Assembly (NCBI RefSeq): GCF_022870885.1
Contig: NZ_CP091509.1
Coordinates: 2,046,001 to 2,110,000 of the forward strand
Source of the DNA: Neisseria dumasiana
GTDB lineage: Bacteria; Pseudomonadota; Gammaproteobacteria; Burkholderiales; Neisseriaceae
DNA: 64,000 nt
Direction of reading: 5' to 3'
The notes beneath the pieces are model-generated. The model was not told the origin of the DNA, did no database searches, and worked only from the letters and a program-made list of their open reading frames with translations. How positions within the stretch are numbered: position 1 is the first letter of the stretch; the number at the start of each line of letters is the position of its first letter. Shown here piece after piece: positions 27,355-36,923 of this stretch. The position numbers and the translations under genes are program-made.

Positions 27355-29130
27355 ATGATACCGAGTGAATTTATCGACGAACTGCTGGCCAAAGTCGATA
27401 TCGTAGATATTATCGACGAGCATGTGCCGCTGAAAAAAGGTGGCGCCAACTACATGGCCTGTTGTCCGTTTCATAAAGAAAAATCGCCGTCGTTTTCCGT
27501 CAGCCCGCACAAACAGTTTTACCACTGTTTCGGCTGCGGCGCACACGGTTCGGCCATCGGCTTTATCATGGAATATCAGGGCTTGAGTTTTACCGAAGCC
27601 GTGCAGTATTTGGCCGACCGCGTCGGCATGACCGTACCGCGCACCCGCGGGCAACAAGAAAACCCCGAGCAGCGTGCCGAGCGCAAGAAAAAACAGCAAA
27701 CGCTCGAAGAAACCACCGAAGCCGCCGCCGCTTTTTACACAGGCCGTCTGAAACAGGATACGCGCGCGCAGCAGTATCTTGCCAAACGCGGCCTGAGCGA
27801 CGAAATCATCGCACACTACGGCTTAGGCTACGCGCCCGACAGCTGGCAGCCGCTGGCACAGGTATTCCAGCCCTACCCGAATACACCGTTGGTAGAAAGC
27901 GGCATGGTCATCGAGAAAGACGGCAAATATTACGACCGCTTCCGCGACCGCATCATGTTTCCCATCCGCAACCAACGCGGTCAGGTTATCGGCTTCGGCG
28001 GCCGCATACTCGACAAAGGCGAGCCGAAATACCTCAACTCGCCCGAAACGCCGCTGTTCGACAAAGGCCGCAATCTCTACGGCCTGCACGAGGCCCGAGC
28101 CGCCATTAAAGAAGCCGGGCGTATTTTGGTGGTGGAAGGCTATATGGACGTGGTCGCCTTGGCACAATTCGGCATCGGTTACGGCGTAGCCGCGCTCGGC
28201 ACCGCCACCACCGCCGACCACGTCAAACTGCTGATGCGCCAAACCGACAGCATTTACTTCTGCTTCGACGGCGACCGTGCCGGCAGAAAAGCCGCATGGC
28301 GGGCTTTAGAAAACGCCTTGCCGCAACTGAAAGACGACAAATCGCTGCATTTCCTGTTTTTGCCGGAAGAGCACGACCCCGACAGCTACATCCGCGCTTA
28401 CGGCAAAACACCGTTTGAAGATGCCCTGCTCAACCAAAGCAAACCCCTGTCGGAATATTTTTGGGAACACCTTTCAGACGGCCTTAATCTGGATACGCAG
28501 GAAGGCAAAGCCGAGCTGGTCAAAACCAGCTCGCCGCTGCTGGCACAGATTACCGCACCCGCTTTAGGCTTTTTATTAAGGCAGCGTTTAAGCGAACTGG
28601 TGGGCATCGACACCGCCGATCTCGCCCGCCTGATGGGCGAAGAAGCCCCCAAACGCCAAGCCCGGCAGAAAAATTACAAACTGCCCAAAGAAACCTTTAA
28701 ACAACCGCAAATGTCTACATTGGCGGAACGCCAGATACGCAGCCTCTTGATAAATCCCGCATGGGCTTCATATATAGAGTTGCCCGAGTATCTGACCCTT
28801 AGCGGCGATTTTGCCTGTTTGGCCAATCTCGCCGAACTGATTAAAAGCTTGCCGGAGCTGCCCACAAGCGCACACATTTTGGAACACATGCGTGGAAGCC
28901 CTTACGAAACCACGATAAACCGTATTTTCCAAAGCGCGCTCAACGATCCGCAAGCCTTGGAAGGCAGCAGCGAAGAGGATTGCGAAAACTTCCAACTCGG
29001 CATGACCAAGCTCCTGAACGAGTTGAAAAACACACAAATCGAAGCATTGAAAGAAAAAAACCGGCATACCGGTTTGAATGACAACGAAAAAAAACTACTG
29101 CTGGCATTATTGATGCCGGCAACACGATAA
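27355..29130 (+). CDS. dnaG: DNA primase
   Basis: 591-residue primase that makes RNA primers for replication. Domains in order: CHC2 zinc finger (CCPFHKEKSPSFSVSPHKQF and YHCFGCGAHGSAIGFIM), catalytic core with Toprim (RILVVEGYMDVVALAQFGIG, and YFCFDGDRAGRKAAWRALE with the D-x-D), and a C-terminal helicase-binding domain. The length is normal for betaproteobacteria. The start is ATG 27355 (MIPSEFIDELLAKVDIVD). Third gene of the rpsU operon. Confidence 0.97.
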   Translation: MIPSEFIDELLAKVDIVDIIDEHVPLKKGGANYMACCPFHKEKSPSFSVSPHKQFYHCFGCGAHGSAIGFIMEYQGLSFTEAVQYLADRVGMTVPRTRGQQENPEQRAERKKKQQTLEETTEAAAAFYTGRLKQDTRAQQYLAKRGLSDEIIAHYGLGYAPDSWQPLAQVFQPYPNTPLVESGMVIEKDGKYYDRFRDRIMFPIRNQRGQVIGFGGRILDKGEPKYLNSPETPLFDKGRNLYGLHEARAAIKEAGRILVVEGYMDVVALAQFGIGYGVAALGTATTADHVKLLMRQTDSIYFCFDGDRAGRKAAWRALENALPQLKDDKSLHFLFLPEEHDPDSYIRAYGKTPFEDALLNQSKPLSEYFWEHLSDGLNLDTQEGKAELVKTSSPLLAQITAPALGFLLRQRLSELVGIDTADLARLMGEEAPKRQARQKNYKLPKETFKQPQMSTLAERQIRSLLINPAWASYIELPEYLTLSGDFACLANLAELIKSLPELPTSAHILEHMRGSPYETTINRIFQSALNDPQALEGSSEEDCENFQLGMTKLLNELKNTQIEALKEKNRHTGLNDNEKKLLLALLMPATR

Positions 29131-29253
29131 AAGCCCAAGGCCGTCTGAAAAACATACACCCTGCTGCAACCGAGTCGTCTTGTACCTACCGCAGAACACC
29201 CTACCGATTTGTTTCAGACGGCCTCCCGTTAAACCAAACACCGAGAACATTCT

Positions 29254-31218
29254 ATGTCAAACCAACACAGCAACAATACACACGACAGCGAATATGAAGA
29301 ACAAGACGACAACCGTCCGCTAACGCTCGAAGAGCAGCGCGCACGGTTGCGCCAGCTCATCATCATGGGCAAAGAGCGCGGCTATATCACCTATTCCGAA
29401 ATCAACGATGCGCTGCCCGACGATATGTCCGACGCAGAGCAAATCGACAACATCGTCAGCATGATTTCAGGTTTGGGCATCCAAGTGACCGAGCAGGCAC
29501 CCGATGCCGAAGAAATGCTGATGAGCGACAACACCGCCGCCATCACCGACGATGATGCCGTAGCCGAAGCCGAAGCCGCCCTATCCAGCGTAGACAGCGA
29601 ATTCGGCCGCACCACCGACCCCGTGCGCATGTATATGCGCGAAATGGGTCAGGTTGACCTGCTGACCCGCGAAGACGAAATCATCATCGCCAAAAAAATC
29701 GAAAACGCGTTGAAAAACATGGTACAGGCCATCTCCGCCTGCCCCGGTTCGATTACCGAAATTTTGGAGCTGATCGAGCGCATCCGCACCGACGAAATCA
29801 AAGTCGACGAAGTGGTCGAGGCCATTATCGACCCCAACGAAGTGCTGCTCAACGAGTTAGGATTGGGGCATTTGGAAAGCGCGAGCTCTTCCGCAGACAA
29901 CAGCGAAAACGACGACGCCGACGACAACGACGGCGACAGCGACGACGATGAAGACGACAGCAGCCCCGAAGCCATCGCCGCCACCAATCTCGAAGAGCTG
30001 AAACAAAAAGTGCTCGAACATTTTGAACGTATCCAAGAAGATTACGACAAAATGATCGCCGCCCTGAGCAAGCACGACAGCCGCCATGAAACCTATTTGC
30101 AGCACCGCGATGCCATCGCTTCCAAACTGCTCGAAGTGCGTTTTGCCACCCGCCAAATCGAAAGCCTGAGCAGCAACCTTCGCGAACGGGTGGAAAACAT
30201 CCGCCGCCTCGAGCGCGAAATCCGCGATATCTGCCTCGACCGCGTGCACATGGACAGAGACTACTTCATCAATTACTTCCTGCCCGAAATCACGCGCCTT
30301 GATTGGGTGGAAGAAGAAGTTGCAAAAAACAACGTATGGAGCAACGCTCTCGACCGCTTCCGCCATGCCATCATCGAAAAACAAGCCAAGCTGGCAGAAA
30401 TGGAAACCGAAACCCGCATTTCCATCGAAGAATTGAAAGAAATCAATAAAAACATGGTCATCAGCGAAAAAGAAACCGCGGCGGCCAAACAGGAAATGAT
30501 TCAGGCCAACTTGCGGTTGGTGATTTCGATTGCGAAAAAATACACCAACCGCGGCTTGCAGTTTCTCGATTTGATTCAAGAAGGCAATATCGGTTTGATG
30601 AAAGCGGTAGATAAATTTGAATACCGCCGCGGTTATAAATTCTCTACTTACGCCACATGGTGGATTCGTCAGGCCATCACCCGCTCGATTGCCGACCAAG
30701 CGCGCACCATCCGTATTCCGGTTCATATGATTGAAACCATCAACAAAATGAACCGCATTTCGCGCCAATATCTGCAAGAAACCGGCGAAGAGCCTGATTC
30801 TGCCAAACTGGCCGAACTGATGGAAATGCCTGAAGACAAAATCCGCAAGATCATGAAAATCGCCAAAGAGCCGATTTCTATGGAAACGCCGATCGGTGAC
30901 GACGACGATTCACATTTGGGCGATTTTATCGAAGACGTAAACAACGTCGCTCCGGCAGATGCGGCCATGTATTCGAGCCTGCACGAAGTTACCAAAGAAG
31001 TGCTGGAAAGCCTGACTCCGCGCGAAGCCAAAGTATTGCGTATGCGCTTCGGTATCGACATGAATACCGACCACACGTTGGAAGAAGTGGGCAAGCAGTT
31101 TGACGTAACCCGCGAGCGTATCCGCCAAATCGAAGCCAAAGCCTTGCGCAAACTGCGCCACCCGACCCGCAGCGACCGCTTGAGAAGCTTCTTGGACAGC
31201 GAAGAAAACAAACAGTAA
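29254..31218 (+). CDS. rpoD: RNA polymerase primary sigma factor RpoD
   Basis: 654-residue sigma-70 that directs RNA polymerase to housekeeping promoters. It shows region 1.1 at the N-terminus and region 1.2 ([20 protein letters not shown]), then a long non-conserved insert with a very acidic Asp/Glu/Ser run (about 210-237). Region 2 follows ([40 protein letters not shown]), then region 3 and region 4 with the helix-turn-helix ([20 protein letters not shown]) ending [12 protein letters not shown]. The start ATG 29254 is preceded by a weak ribosome site. Last gene of the operon. Confidence 0.97.
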   Translation: MSNQHSNNTHDSEYEEQDDNRPLTLEEQRARLRQLIIMGKERGYITYSEINDALPDDMSDAEQIDNIVSMISGLGIQVTEQAPDAEEMLMSDNTAAITDDDAVAEAEAALSSVDSEFGRTTDPVRMYMREMGQVDLLTREDEIIIAKKIENALKNMVQAISACPGSITEILELIERIRTDEIKVDEVVEAIIDPNEVLLNELGLGHLESASSSADNSENDDADDNDGDSDDDEDDSSPEAIAATNLEELKQKVLEHFERIQEDYDKMIAALSKHDSRHETYLQHRDAIASKLLEVRFATRQIESLSSNLRERVENIRRLEREIRDICLDRVHMDRDYFINYFLPEITRLDWVEEEVAKNNVWSNALDRFRHAIIEKQAKLAEMETETRISIEELKEINKNMVISEKETAAAKQEMIQANLRLVISIAKKYTNRGLQFLDLIQEGNIGLMKAVDKFEYRRGYKFSTYATWWIRQAITRSIADQARTIRIPVHMIETINKMNRISRQYLQETGEEPDSAKLAELMEMPEDKIRKIMKIAKEPISMETPIGDDDDSHLGDFIEDVNNVAPADAAMYSSLHEVTKEVLESLTPREAKVLRMRFGIDMNTDHTLEEVGKQFDVTRERIRQIEAKALRKLRHPTRSDRLRSFLDSEENKQ

Positions 31219-31236
31219 GCCGCAGCAACACCATCA

Positions 31237-31270
31237 AAAAAACCGTCTGATTCATCAGACGGTTTTTTCA
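31237..31270. terminator. rpoD terminator
   Basis: AAAAAACCGTCTGA-TTCA-TCAGACGGTTTTTT: a perfect 14-bp stem with a U run on either side. It uses a shortened uptake-sequence core. Confidence 0.85.
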
Positions 31271-31271
31271 G

Positions 31272-31907
31272 TTAGATTCTCTTTTTCAATACTTGGGCGG
31301 CTCTGGCATTACCCTGCTCCGCAGCTTTCTCAAGCCAATATTTGGCTTTTACCCGATTACGCTTCACACCGCTGCCGTTCAAATACATCATGCCCACCTT
31401 ATATTGGCTGTCGGCATCACCTTTTTCCGCAGCTTGACCGTACCATTCGGCCGCTTTACGCAAATTGCGTTTCACACCTTTACCGGACTCATAAAATGAG
31501 CCGAGATTGGCCATGGCCTGCACCTGCCCCTGTGCGGCGGCTTTTTCGTACCATTCGGCTGCCAAACGGGCATCCGGCACTACGCCCCAACCGTTTTCGT
31601 ATAACAATCCTAAATGATACTGGGCGTTAACATGATTTTGCCCGGCAGCTTTTTCCCACCAATGCTTGGCTTGTTCATAATCCGCCTGACGGCCGATGCC
31701 GTCTGAAAACATCAAACCCAATTGGTTTTGGGCGTTTACTTCACCTTTTTCGGCAAGGCCTTTCATGATGGTATAGGCTTGGTCGTAGCGGCCTTTGCTG
31801 TATGCCTCTCTTGCCTCTTGATACGTTCCCTGCTGTACGTTTGCGCAGGCTGACAAAGCCAAAACTGCTGCACAGGCGGGTGCGGCGAACCACCGTAAGA
31901 CTTTCAT
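31272..31907 (-). CDS. Sel1-repeat lipoprotein
   Basis: 211 residues. The signal peptide with lipobox LSAC puts the lipidated Cys at residue 21. The mature part consists of about five Sel1 repeats (KGLAEKGEVNAQNQLGLMF, WWEKAAGQNHVNAQYHLGLL, YEKAAAQGQVQAMANLGSFY, YGQAAEKGDADSQYKVGMMY and one more). It is a membrane-anchored helical scaffold, perhaps binding peptidoglycan enzymes or other envelope proteins; the partner is unknown. The AAAGGAAG ribosome site precedes ATG 31907. Its last codons end next to the rpoD terminator, which serves both. Confidence 0.85.
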   Translation of the reverse strand: MKVLRWFAAPACAAVLALSACANVQQGTYQEAREAYSKGRYDQAYTIMKGLAEKGEVNAQNQLGLMFSDGIGRQADYEQAKHWWEKAAGQNHVNAQYHLGLLYENGWGVVPDARLAAEWYEKAAAQGQVQAMANLGSFYESGKGVKRNLRKAAEWYGQAAEKGDADSQYKVGMMYLNGSGVKRNRVKAKYWLEKAAEQGNARAAQVLKKRI

Positions 31908-32079
31908 TATTCTTCCTTTCAGAGTGAGTGCACGTTAAAAAATGACATTATACTAACAACCATCTGAACAACCGTCACTCAATAAACAAACGGCATAATA
32001 TTCTTACCACAGGTTACTTCAAACGGGTTTTTCCGCTACAATCTACTAAATATCATAAACTTAACAAAAGGAGAGAAGC

Positions 32080-33777
32080 ATGACCCAGCAACCACGCTTG
32101 CCGGTGCCCGATCTTACCGAAACCTGTGCCCGCTACCTCAAACAGGTGCGTCCGCTGCTGAGTGATGAAGAATATAAAAAAACCACGGCTTCCGTGCGCC
32201 ATTTCCAAAGCCGGATAGGGAAAACATTACAAACGCAACTGCAAACATCCGCCGAACAAGCCGACACCAGTTGGCTGCTGGATGCTTGGCTGAAAAGCTA
32301 TCTCGATATCCGCACACCTCTGCCGCTGGCGAGCAATGTAGGCTTTACCATCCGCACGCACGGTAAAAGTTTGAGCGAATGGGCGTCCGCCATCGCCGCC
32401 GTGTGTGCCGATTTCCACCACGGGCGTATTCCCGTGCCCCAAACGCCGCAAGGCACGCCGGTGTGCATGCATCAATGGCAGATTCTGCGCGGTGCGGCAC
32501 GCATTCCCCAAACCGGCAGCGACGGCTACCGCATTGCCGCAACCGCAAACCGCCATATCGGTGTGCTGCACAACGGGTTTTATTACCGTATTACTGCGCT
32601 CGACGACAATTTTGAGGCCTACCACCCCGATACATTCAAGCAGGCGTTCGAGCAGATTTTGTCTGACTACACCTGCAACCCGTATCCCATCGCCATCGCT
32701 TCCTATATCGGCGGCAATGCTGCGGCACGGCTTTACCGTGATTTGAAACGTAAAGACGACAACACCGAATTGGCCGAACATATCGAAACCGATTTGTTCC
32801 ACATCAGCTTGGACGATATTTCATTATGCCCCGATGAAGACCTTGCCCGCGCCACGTTCCAGCCCCATCAGAATGTGTGGTGCTACAAACCCATGACCTT
32901 CTGCTACAACAGCTCCACCCAAAACCTGTTCCTGCATTGCGAACACACTTGGGAAGACGGCGGCACACTTAAAAACATCGTTGCACTTGCCGGCGAAAAA
33001 CTCCGCACGCCGCAAGGCAAAAAAACCGCGCCGGCCATCAGCCGCCATCAATGGAACCTGACACCCGCCCAAAAGAAAAATTGGCCGCAATGGCAGCAGC
33101 AATATGCCGAACAAGCCGTCAAAATGCGCGTGAGCAGCCTTCCCGTAACATTTAACGGCAACACCATTCCCAAGGGCATCAGCCACGATGCCTTGATGCA
33201 GTTTATGTTCCAATATGCCTTGCTGACTACCTACGGCGAAGTGCGCAACATCTACGAAGCGGTGGATGTGAGCCACTTCCGCAACGGCCGCACCGAATGC
33301 GTGCGCCCGATTTCGGAAGAATCGCTGGCATTCGTCGGCAGTTTGCTGCAAGAACAACCCGATCACAGCCTGCTTGATGCCGCACTAGCCGAACACAAGG
33401 CCCGCGTTAAAGCCGCCAAACTCGCACAAGGTGCGAACCGCCATCTGCTAGGGTTGAAGCTGACTGCCAAACAAAACGGCAGCAGCCGTGTTCCTGCGGT
33501 GTTTAAAGACAAGGGTTACGAAGTGTTCACTACGGATTTTCTCTCAACCTCTACCTTGGGAGACGACAGCATAATCGTTAATTTTGCTTTTGCACCCACA
33601 TCTGCCGGCGGCTTGGGCATCAACTACACCCTAACTCAAGACGGCTGGTTGTTTACCGCCAGCTATCCCGAACATCAAAAGCATGAAGTGGCGATTTTTC
33701 TGGAAGCCTTGAAACAGGGCGCGGAACGCTTGCTGTTTTTCTTCAACCCCACAGTTAAAGAAAACAATAGGGGCTGA
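32080..33777 (+). CDS. Choline/carnitine O-acyltransferase family protein
   Basis: 565 residues, full length for the carnitine acyltransferase fold, which moves acyl groups between CoA and carnitine or choline. The catalytic His is His289 in LHCEHTWEDGG. The STS-type motif that binds the hydroxyl substrate is at 489-492 (DFLSTSTLGDDS). The start PVPDLTETCARYLKQVRPLL is the typical N-terminal helix. No signal peptide, so cytosolic. The family is mainly eukaryotic and patchy in bacteria. The final codons were altered by the IS1016 insertion: Lys-Pro-Leu-stop became Arg-Gly-stop. Acyl donor and acceptor cannot be read from sequence. Confidence 0.85.
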   Translation: MTQQPRLPVPDLTETCARYLKQVRPLLSDEEYKKTTASVRHFQSRIGKTLQTQLQTSAEQADTSWLLDAWLKSYLDIRTPLPLASNVGFTIRTHGKSLSEWASAIAAVCADFHHGRIPVPQTPQGTPVCMHQWQILRGAARIPQTGSDGYRIAATANRHIGVLHNGFYYRITALDDNFEAYHPDTFKQAFEQILSDYTCNPYPIAIASYIGGNAAARLYRDLKRKDDNTELAEHIETDLFHISLDDISLCPDEDLARATFQPHQNVWCYKPMTFCYNSSTQNLFLHCEHTWEDGGTLKNIVALAGEKLRTPQGKKTAPAISRHQWNLTPAQKKNWPQWQQQYAEQAVKMRVSSLPVTFNGNTIPKGISHDALMQFMFQYALLTTYGEVRNIYEAVDVSHFRNGRTECVRPISEESLAFVGSLLQEQPDHSLLDAALAEHKARVKAAKLAQGANRHLLGLKLTAKQNGSSRVPAVFKDKGYEVFTTDFLSTSTLGDDSIIVNFAFAPTSAGGLGINYTLTQDGWLFTASYPEHQKHEVAIFLEALKQGAERLLFFFNPTVKENNRG

Positions 33778-34482
33778 CGTAGATTAGCAGTCATGATAGG
33801 CTGCCAAAATGAAGATAACCCACTGTAAGTTAAAGAAGAGTCTGCAAAGAAAACTGCTTGAATATTTTGTATTGGAAGTAACCGCACGTTCTGCTGCCGA
33901 TATCTTGGGTATTCAGCCCAATACGGCTATTCTCTTCTACCGTAAAATCCGTCTTGTTATCAGCCATCATTTGGCTTTGGAAGCAGATCAGGTTTTTGAG
34001 GGCACTATAGAATTGGATGAGAGCTATTTCGGCGGTAAGCGTAAAGGAAAGCGCGGTAGGGGAGCAGCAGGTAAAGTGGTGGTTTTCGGTATCCTTAAAC
34101 GTGGAGGTAAGGTTTATACGGTTGTAGTGAATAATGCCCGAAAGGAAAGTTTATTTCCTGTTATTACAAGGAAAATTACACCTGATAGCGTAGTTTATAC
34201 GGACTGCCTGAGCAGTTACGACGTGTTGGATGTCAGCGGTTTTCACCATCACAGGATTAATCACAGCAAAAAGTTTGCCGACCGACACAACCATATCAAC
34301 GGCATTGAGAATTTTTGGAATCAGGCGAAACGTGTCTTGCGCAAATACAACGGAATTGACCGAAAATCTTTTCCTCTGTTCTTGAAAGAATGTGAGTTTC
34401 GTTTTAACTTCGGGACACCAAAGCAGCAGTTAAAAACTTTGCGGCTTTGGTGTGGTGTTTAGGGCTAATCTACTTCAGCCCC
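33770..34482 (+). mobile_element. IS1016-like insertion sequence (IS1595 family)
   Basis: 713-bp element bounded by 19-bp inverted repeats GGGGCTGACGTAGATTAGC and GGGGCTGAAGTAGATTAGC (one mismatch), with a perfect 8-bp target duplication and an intact transposase. It appears complete and recent. It lies on the same strand as the acyltransferase gene and provides that gene's stop codon from its left repeat (TGA at 33775). Confidence 0.93.
33809..34462 (+). CDS. IS1595-family (IS1016) transposase
   Basis: 217-residue transposase typical of IS1016. The N-terminal part contains a helix-turn-helix-like segment (VTARSAADILGIQPNTAILF). The DDE-type core has D in IELDESYFGGKRKG, D in VVYTDCLSSYDVL and the E-equivalent region in NHINGIENFWNQAKRVL. 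It is full length and without frameshift, so the element is probably active. The start is ATG 33809; the stop lies 2 bases before the right terminal repeat. Confidence 0.93.
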   Translation: MKITHCKLKKSLQRKLLEYFVLEVTARSAADILGIQPNTAILFYRKIRLVISHHLALEADQVFEGTIELDESYFGGKRKGKRGRGAAGKVVVFGILKRGGKVYTVVVNNARKESLFPVITRKITPDSVVYTDCLSSYDVLDVSGFHHHRINHSKKFADRHNHINGIENFWNQAKRVLRKYNGIDRKSFPLFLKECEFRFNFGTPKQQLKTLRLWCGV

Positions 34483-34518
34483 AAACAATAAGCCGCTTTA
34501 AACCGATACCCGACGTTA

Positions 34519-34580
34519 AGGCCGTCTGAAAAAAGCCCCTCCCGATTACACTAACGGGCGGGGCTTTTTTCAGACGGCCT
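34519..34580. terminator. Long uptake-sequence hairpin (21-bp stem)
   Basis: AGGCCGTCTGAAAAAAGCCCC and its reverse complement around a 20-base loop. It sits 16 bases after the minus-strand gene ending at 34597 and faces the acyltransferase/IS unit on the plus strand. Confidence 0.8.
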
Positions 34581-34596
34581 CGATATACGAACCGCG

Positions 34597-34911
34597 TCAG
34601 CGTTCCAACGGTTTCAACTTCAAAGTGAGGTCTTCCGCCTTCACTTTAAACAGCAAATCAATGTTCGGATGTTTGCCGGGATGGGCTTCGGCATCGGCAA
34701 CATGTTCGGCAAACAAAGCCAAGCCGCGCTCGGCCGCTTCGCGGTTCAATACGCCGTCAAATTCTTGAGCCAAGGCGTGATAGAGCTTAAGCGAACCGAG
34801 CTTGCCCGGCGCGGCAGGAATATGGTGGATGGTTTCGCCGTTGTGCAGCACGTCTAAGCCGCTCAAATGGTCGATGGCCGCCAGTACGGCTAAATTATCT
34901 TGAAAACTCAT
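34597..34911 (-). CDS. DUF2322-like small protein
   Basis: 104 residues starting MSFQDNLAVLAAIDHLSGLD, with NREAAERGLALFAEHVADAE and HPGKHPNIDLLFKVKAEDLT. The pattern fits the small cytosolic DUF2322 family found in Neisseria and Pasteurellaceae; I give this name from memory of the pattern, with moderate certainty. The start at 34911 is preceded by AAAGAACAGCC. The longer frame upstream runs through an uptake sequence and is unlikely. Function unknown. Confidence 0.65.
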   Translation of the reverse strand: MSFQDNLAVLAAIDHLSGLDVLHNGETIHHIPAAPGKLGSLKLYHALAQEFDGVLNREAAERGLALFAEHVADAEAHPGKHPNIDLLFKVKAEDLTLKLKPLER

Positions 34912-34996
34912 GGCTGTTCTTTCTTCAAAATACAAAACGGCAAAAACAGACTTGCCGCATAGGAAACAGGCCGTGCTAGCCTGCCGATAAACCGAT

Positions 34997-35047
34997 GCCG
35001 TCTGAAACACTTTTAGCGAAATCCGCAAAGCTCACTTTCAGACGGCA
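34997..35047 (-). terminator. upp terminator (uptake-sequence pair)
   Basis: ATGCCGTCTGAAA (AT-form) and its reverse complement around a 25-base loop, about 20 bases after the upp stop. Confidence 0.6.
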
Positions 35048-35066
35048 TCAAACGATCTCAACGCAA

Positions 35067-35693
35067 TCAGCGCGTGCCGAAAATCTTATCGCCCGCATCA
35101 CCCAAGCCGGGGATGATGTAGCCGTGTTCGTTGAGATGGCTGTCGAGCGCGGCGGTGTAAATGGTTACATCGGGGTGGGCTTCGTTCACCAGTTTCACAC
35201 CTTCGGGCGCGGCCACCAGCACCAAGGCTTTGATATTGCGGCAGCCTTTCTGCTTCAGCAAATCAATGGTGGCCACCATCGAGCCGCCGGTTGCCAACAT
35301 GGGGTCGATAATCAACGCCGGACGCGAATCCATGCTGTCGACGAATTTCTCAAAATAAGAAACCGGCTTGAGCGTTTCTTCGTCGCGTTGCAGGCCGACC
35401 ACGCTGATTTTGGCGGTGGGAATCAAATCCAGCACGCCGTCGAGCATACCCAAGCCGGCGCGCAGAATCGGCACAACCGTGAGCGTTTTACCTTTAATGC
35501 GCTCGCCTTCGATCTGGCCGCACCAGCCGTCGATAATATAATTTTCCGTCGCAAAATCGCGGGTGGCTTCATAAGCCATCAAGCGCGCCAACTCGGTGGT
35601 CAGCGTGCGGAATTTAAACGTGCTGCATTCGGCTTCGCGCATCAAGGTGAGTTTGTGTTTGACCAGCGGGTGGTCGATAACGGTAATGTTCAT
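35067..35693 (-). CDS. upp: Uracil phosphoribosyltransferase
   Basis: 208-residue salvage enzyme: uracil + PRPP to UMP, cytosolic. It shows [20 protein letters not shown] at the N-terminus, the [20 protein letters not shown] loop, the PRPP-binding [20 protein letters not shown] and the uracil-binding [19 protein letters not shown] at the end. It matches the family in length and ends. Single gene; the uraA permease is not adjacent. Confidence 0.97.
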   Translation of the reverse strand: MNITVIDHPLVKHKLTLMREAECSTFKFRTLTTELARLMAYEATRDFATENYIIDGWCGQIEGERIKGKTLTVVPILRAGLGMLDGVLDLIPTAKISVVGLQRDEETLKPVSYFEKFVDSMDSRPALIIDPMLATGGSMVATIDLLKQKGCRNIKALVLVAAPEGVKLVNEAHPDVTIYTAALDSHLNEHGYIIPGLGDAGDKIFGTR

Positions 35694-35934
35694 GGTGGCG
35701 CTTTCTGCTGTGTCGTTATAGTACGGCGGCTATTATACGGCTTTTCAGAAACGTATTGAAAGAGCGGCCTGCACGCCGCAAAGCCCGCTTTGCCAACGCC
35801 CGCCCTTGCCCCAAAAGCGAAAAGCCGCAGGTTTTATAACAAAATCATCTTAAATTAAAACCAACCATTCTTTCCTTTTTTCAGACGGCCTGATTAAAGT
35901 AAAGCGCATCGAGGCCATCTGAAAAGAATACATC

Positions 35935-36849
35935 ATGTCTATCCAAAACCACCACCTCAACTGGCTTGAAGCCGAATCCATCTACATCATCCGCGAAGTG
36001 ATTGCCGAAGCGAAAAACCCCGCGCTGCTGTTTTCGGGCGGCAAAGATTCGGTGGTGCTGCTCGCGCTGGCCGTGAAAGCTTTTCAAATCGAAGGCCGGC
36101 CGCTCAAGCTGCCGTTCAAACTGCTGCATGTGGATACCGGCCACAATTATCCCGAAGTGATTGCCTTCCGCGACCAAACCGTCGCCCGCACCGGCGTGGA
36201 GCTGGTGGTGGGCAGCGTGGAAGATTCCATCAAACGCGGCACGGTGGTTTTGCGCCGCGAAAACGACTCGCGCAATGCCGCCCAAGCCGTTACCCTTGTC
36301 GAAACCATTGAAGAGCACAGCTTCGACGCACTGATGGGCGGCGCACGGCGCGACGAAGAAAAAGCCCGCGCCAAAGAACGCATCTTCTCTTTCCGCGACG
36401 AATTCGGCCAATGGGACCCGAAAAACCAACGCCCCGAACTTTGGAATCTCTACAATACCCGCCTCTTCCCCGGCGAAAACATGCGCGTGTTCCCCATTTC
36501 CAACTGGACGGAACTCGACATCTGGCAATACATCGCCCGCGAAAACCTTGCCCTGCCGCCGATTTACTATGCCCACGAACGCGAAGTGGTCGAACGCGGC
36601 GGTCTGCTCGTGCCCGTTACCCCGCTCACACCCAAACGCGACGGCGAAACCGCGCAAGTGCGCAGCGTGCGCTTCCGCACCGTCGGCGACATTTCCTGCA
36701 CCTGCCCCGTTGCCAGCACCGCCGCCACACCGGAAGACATCATCGCCGAAACCGCCGCCGCCACCCTTTCCGAACGCAGCGCCACCCGCATGGACGACCG
36801 CGTTTCCGAAGCAGCTATGGAAGAGCGCAAAAAAGCCGGCTACTTTTAA
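35935..36849 (+). CDS. cysD: Sulfate adenylyltransferase subunit 2
   Basis: 304-residue catalytic subunit of ATP sulfurylase, which makes APS from sulfate and ATP. It carries the PP-loop LLFSGGKDSVVLLALAVKAF, DALMGGARRDEEKARAKERI, and the PGENMRVFPISNWTELDIWQ region, and ends MEERKKAGYF, as usual. CysD normally works with the GTPase CysN, usually encoded right behind it. Here a terminator and a minus-strand gene follow, so cysN must lie elsewhere or be missing. A near-miss uptake sequence (AGGCCATCTGAA) lies just before the start. Confidence 0.95.
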   Translation: MSIQNHHLNWLEAESIYIIREVIAEAKNPALLFSGGKDSVVLLALAVKAFQIEGRPLKLPFKLLHVDTGHNYPEVIAFRDQTVARTGVELVVGSVEDSIKRGTVVLRRENDSRNAAQAVTLVETIEEHSFDALMGGARRDEEKARAKERIFSFRDEFGQWDPKNQRPELWNLYNTRLFPGENMRVFPISNWTELDIWQYIARENLALPPIYYAHEREVVERGGLLVPVTPLTPKRDGETAQVRSVRFRTVGDISCTCPVASTAATPEDIIAETAAATLSERSATRMDDRVSEAAMEERKKAGYF

Positions 36850-36862
36850 ATCACATACAGCA

Positions 36863-36903
36863 AGGCCGTCTGAAAACCAGCCACGCGCGTTTTCAGACGG
36901 CCT
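36863..36903. terminator. Inverted uptake-sequence pair after cysD
   Basis: AGGCCGTCTGAAAAC and its partner around a short loop, between the convergent cysD and DUF4149 genes. Confidence 0.7.
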
Positions 36904-36923
36904 CAACTCAATCTGCCATCGGA

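Larger units (their letters stand above)
33762..34490. repeat. 8-bp target duplication flanking IS1016-like element
   Basis: AAACAATA at 33762-33769 and 34483-34490. An 8-bp duplication is the IS1595-family hallmark. Confidence 0.9.

Noticed and set aside
29857..30777. 306-codon frame opposite rpoD
   Set aside because: Antisense shadow of a conserved gene; rich in Phe, His and Val, with no family.
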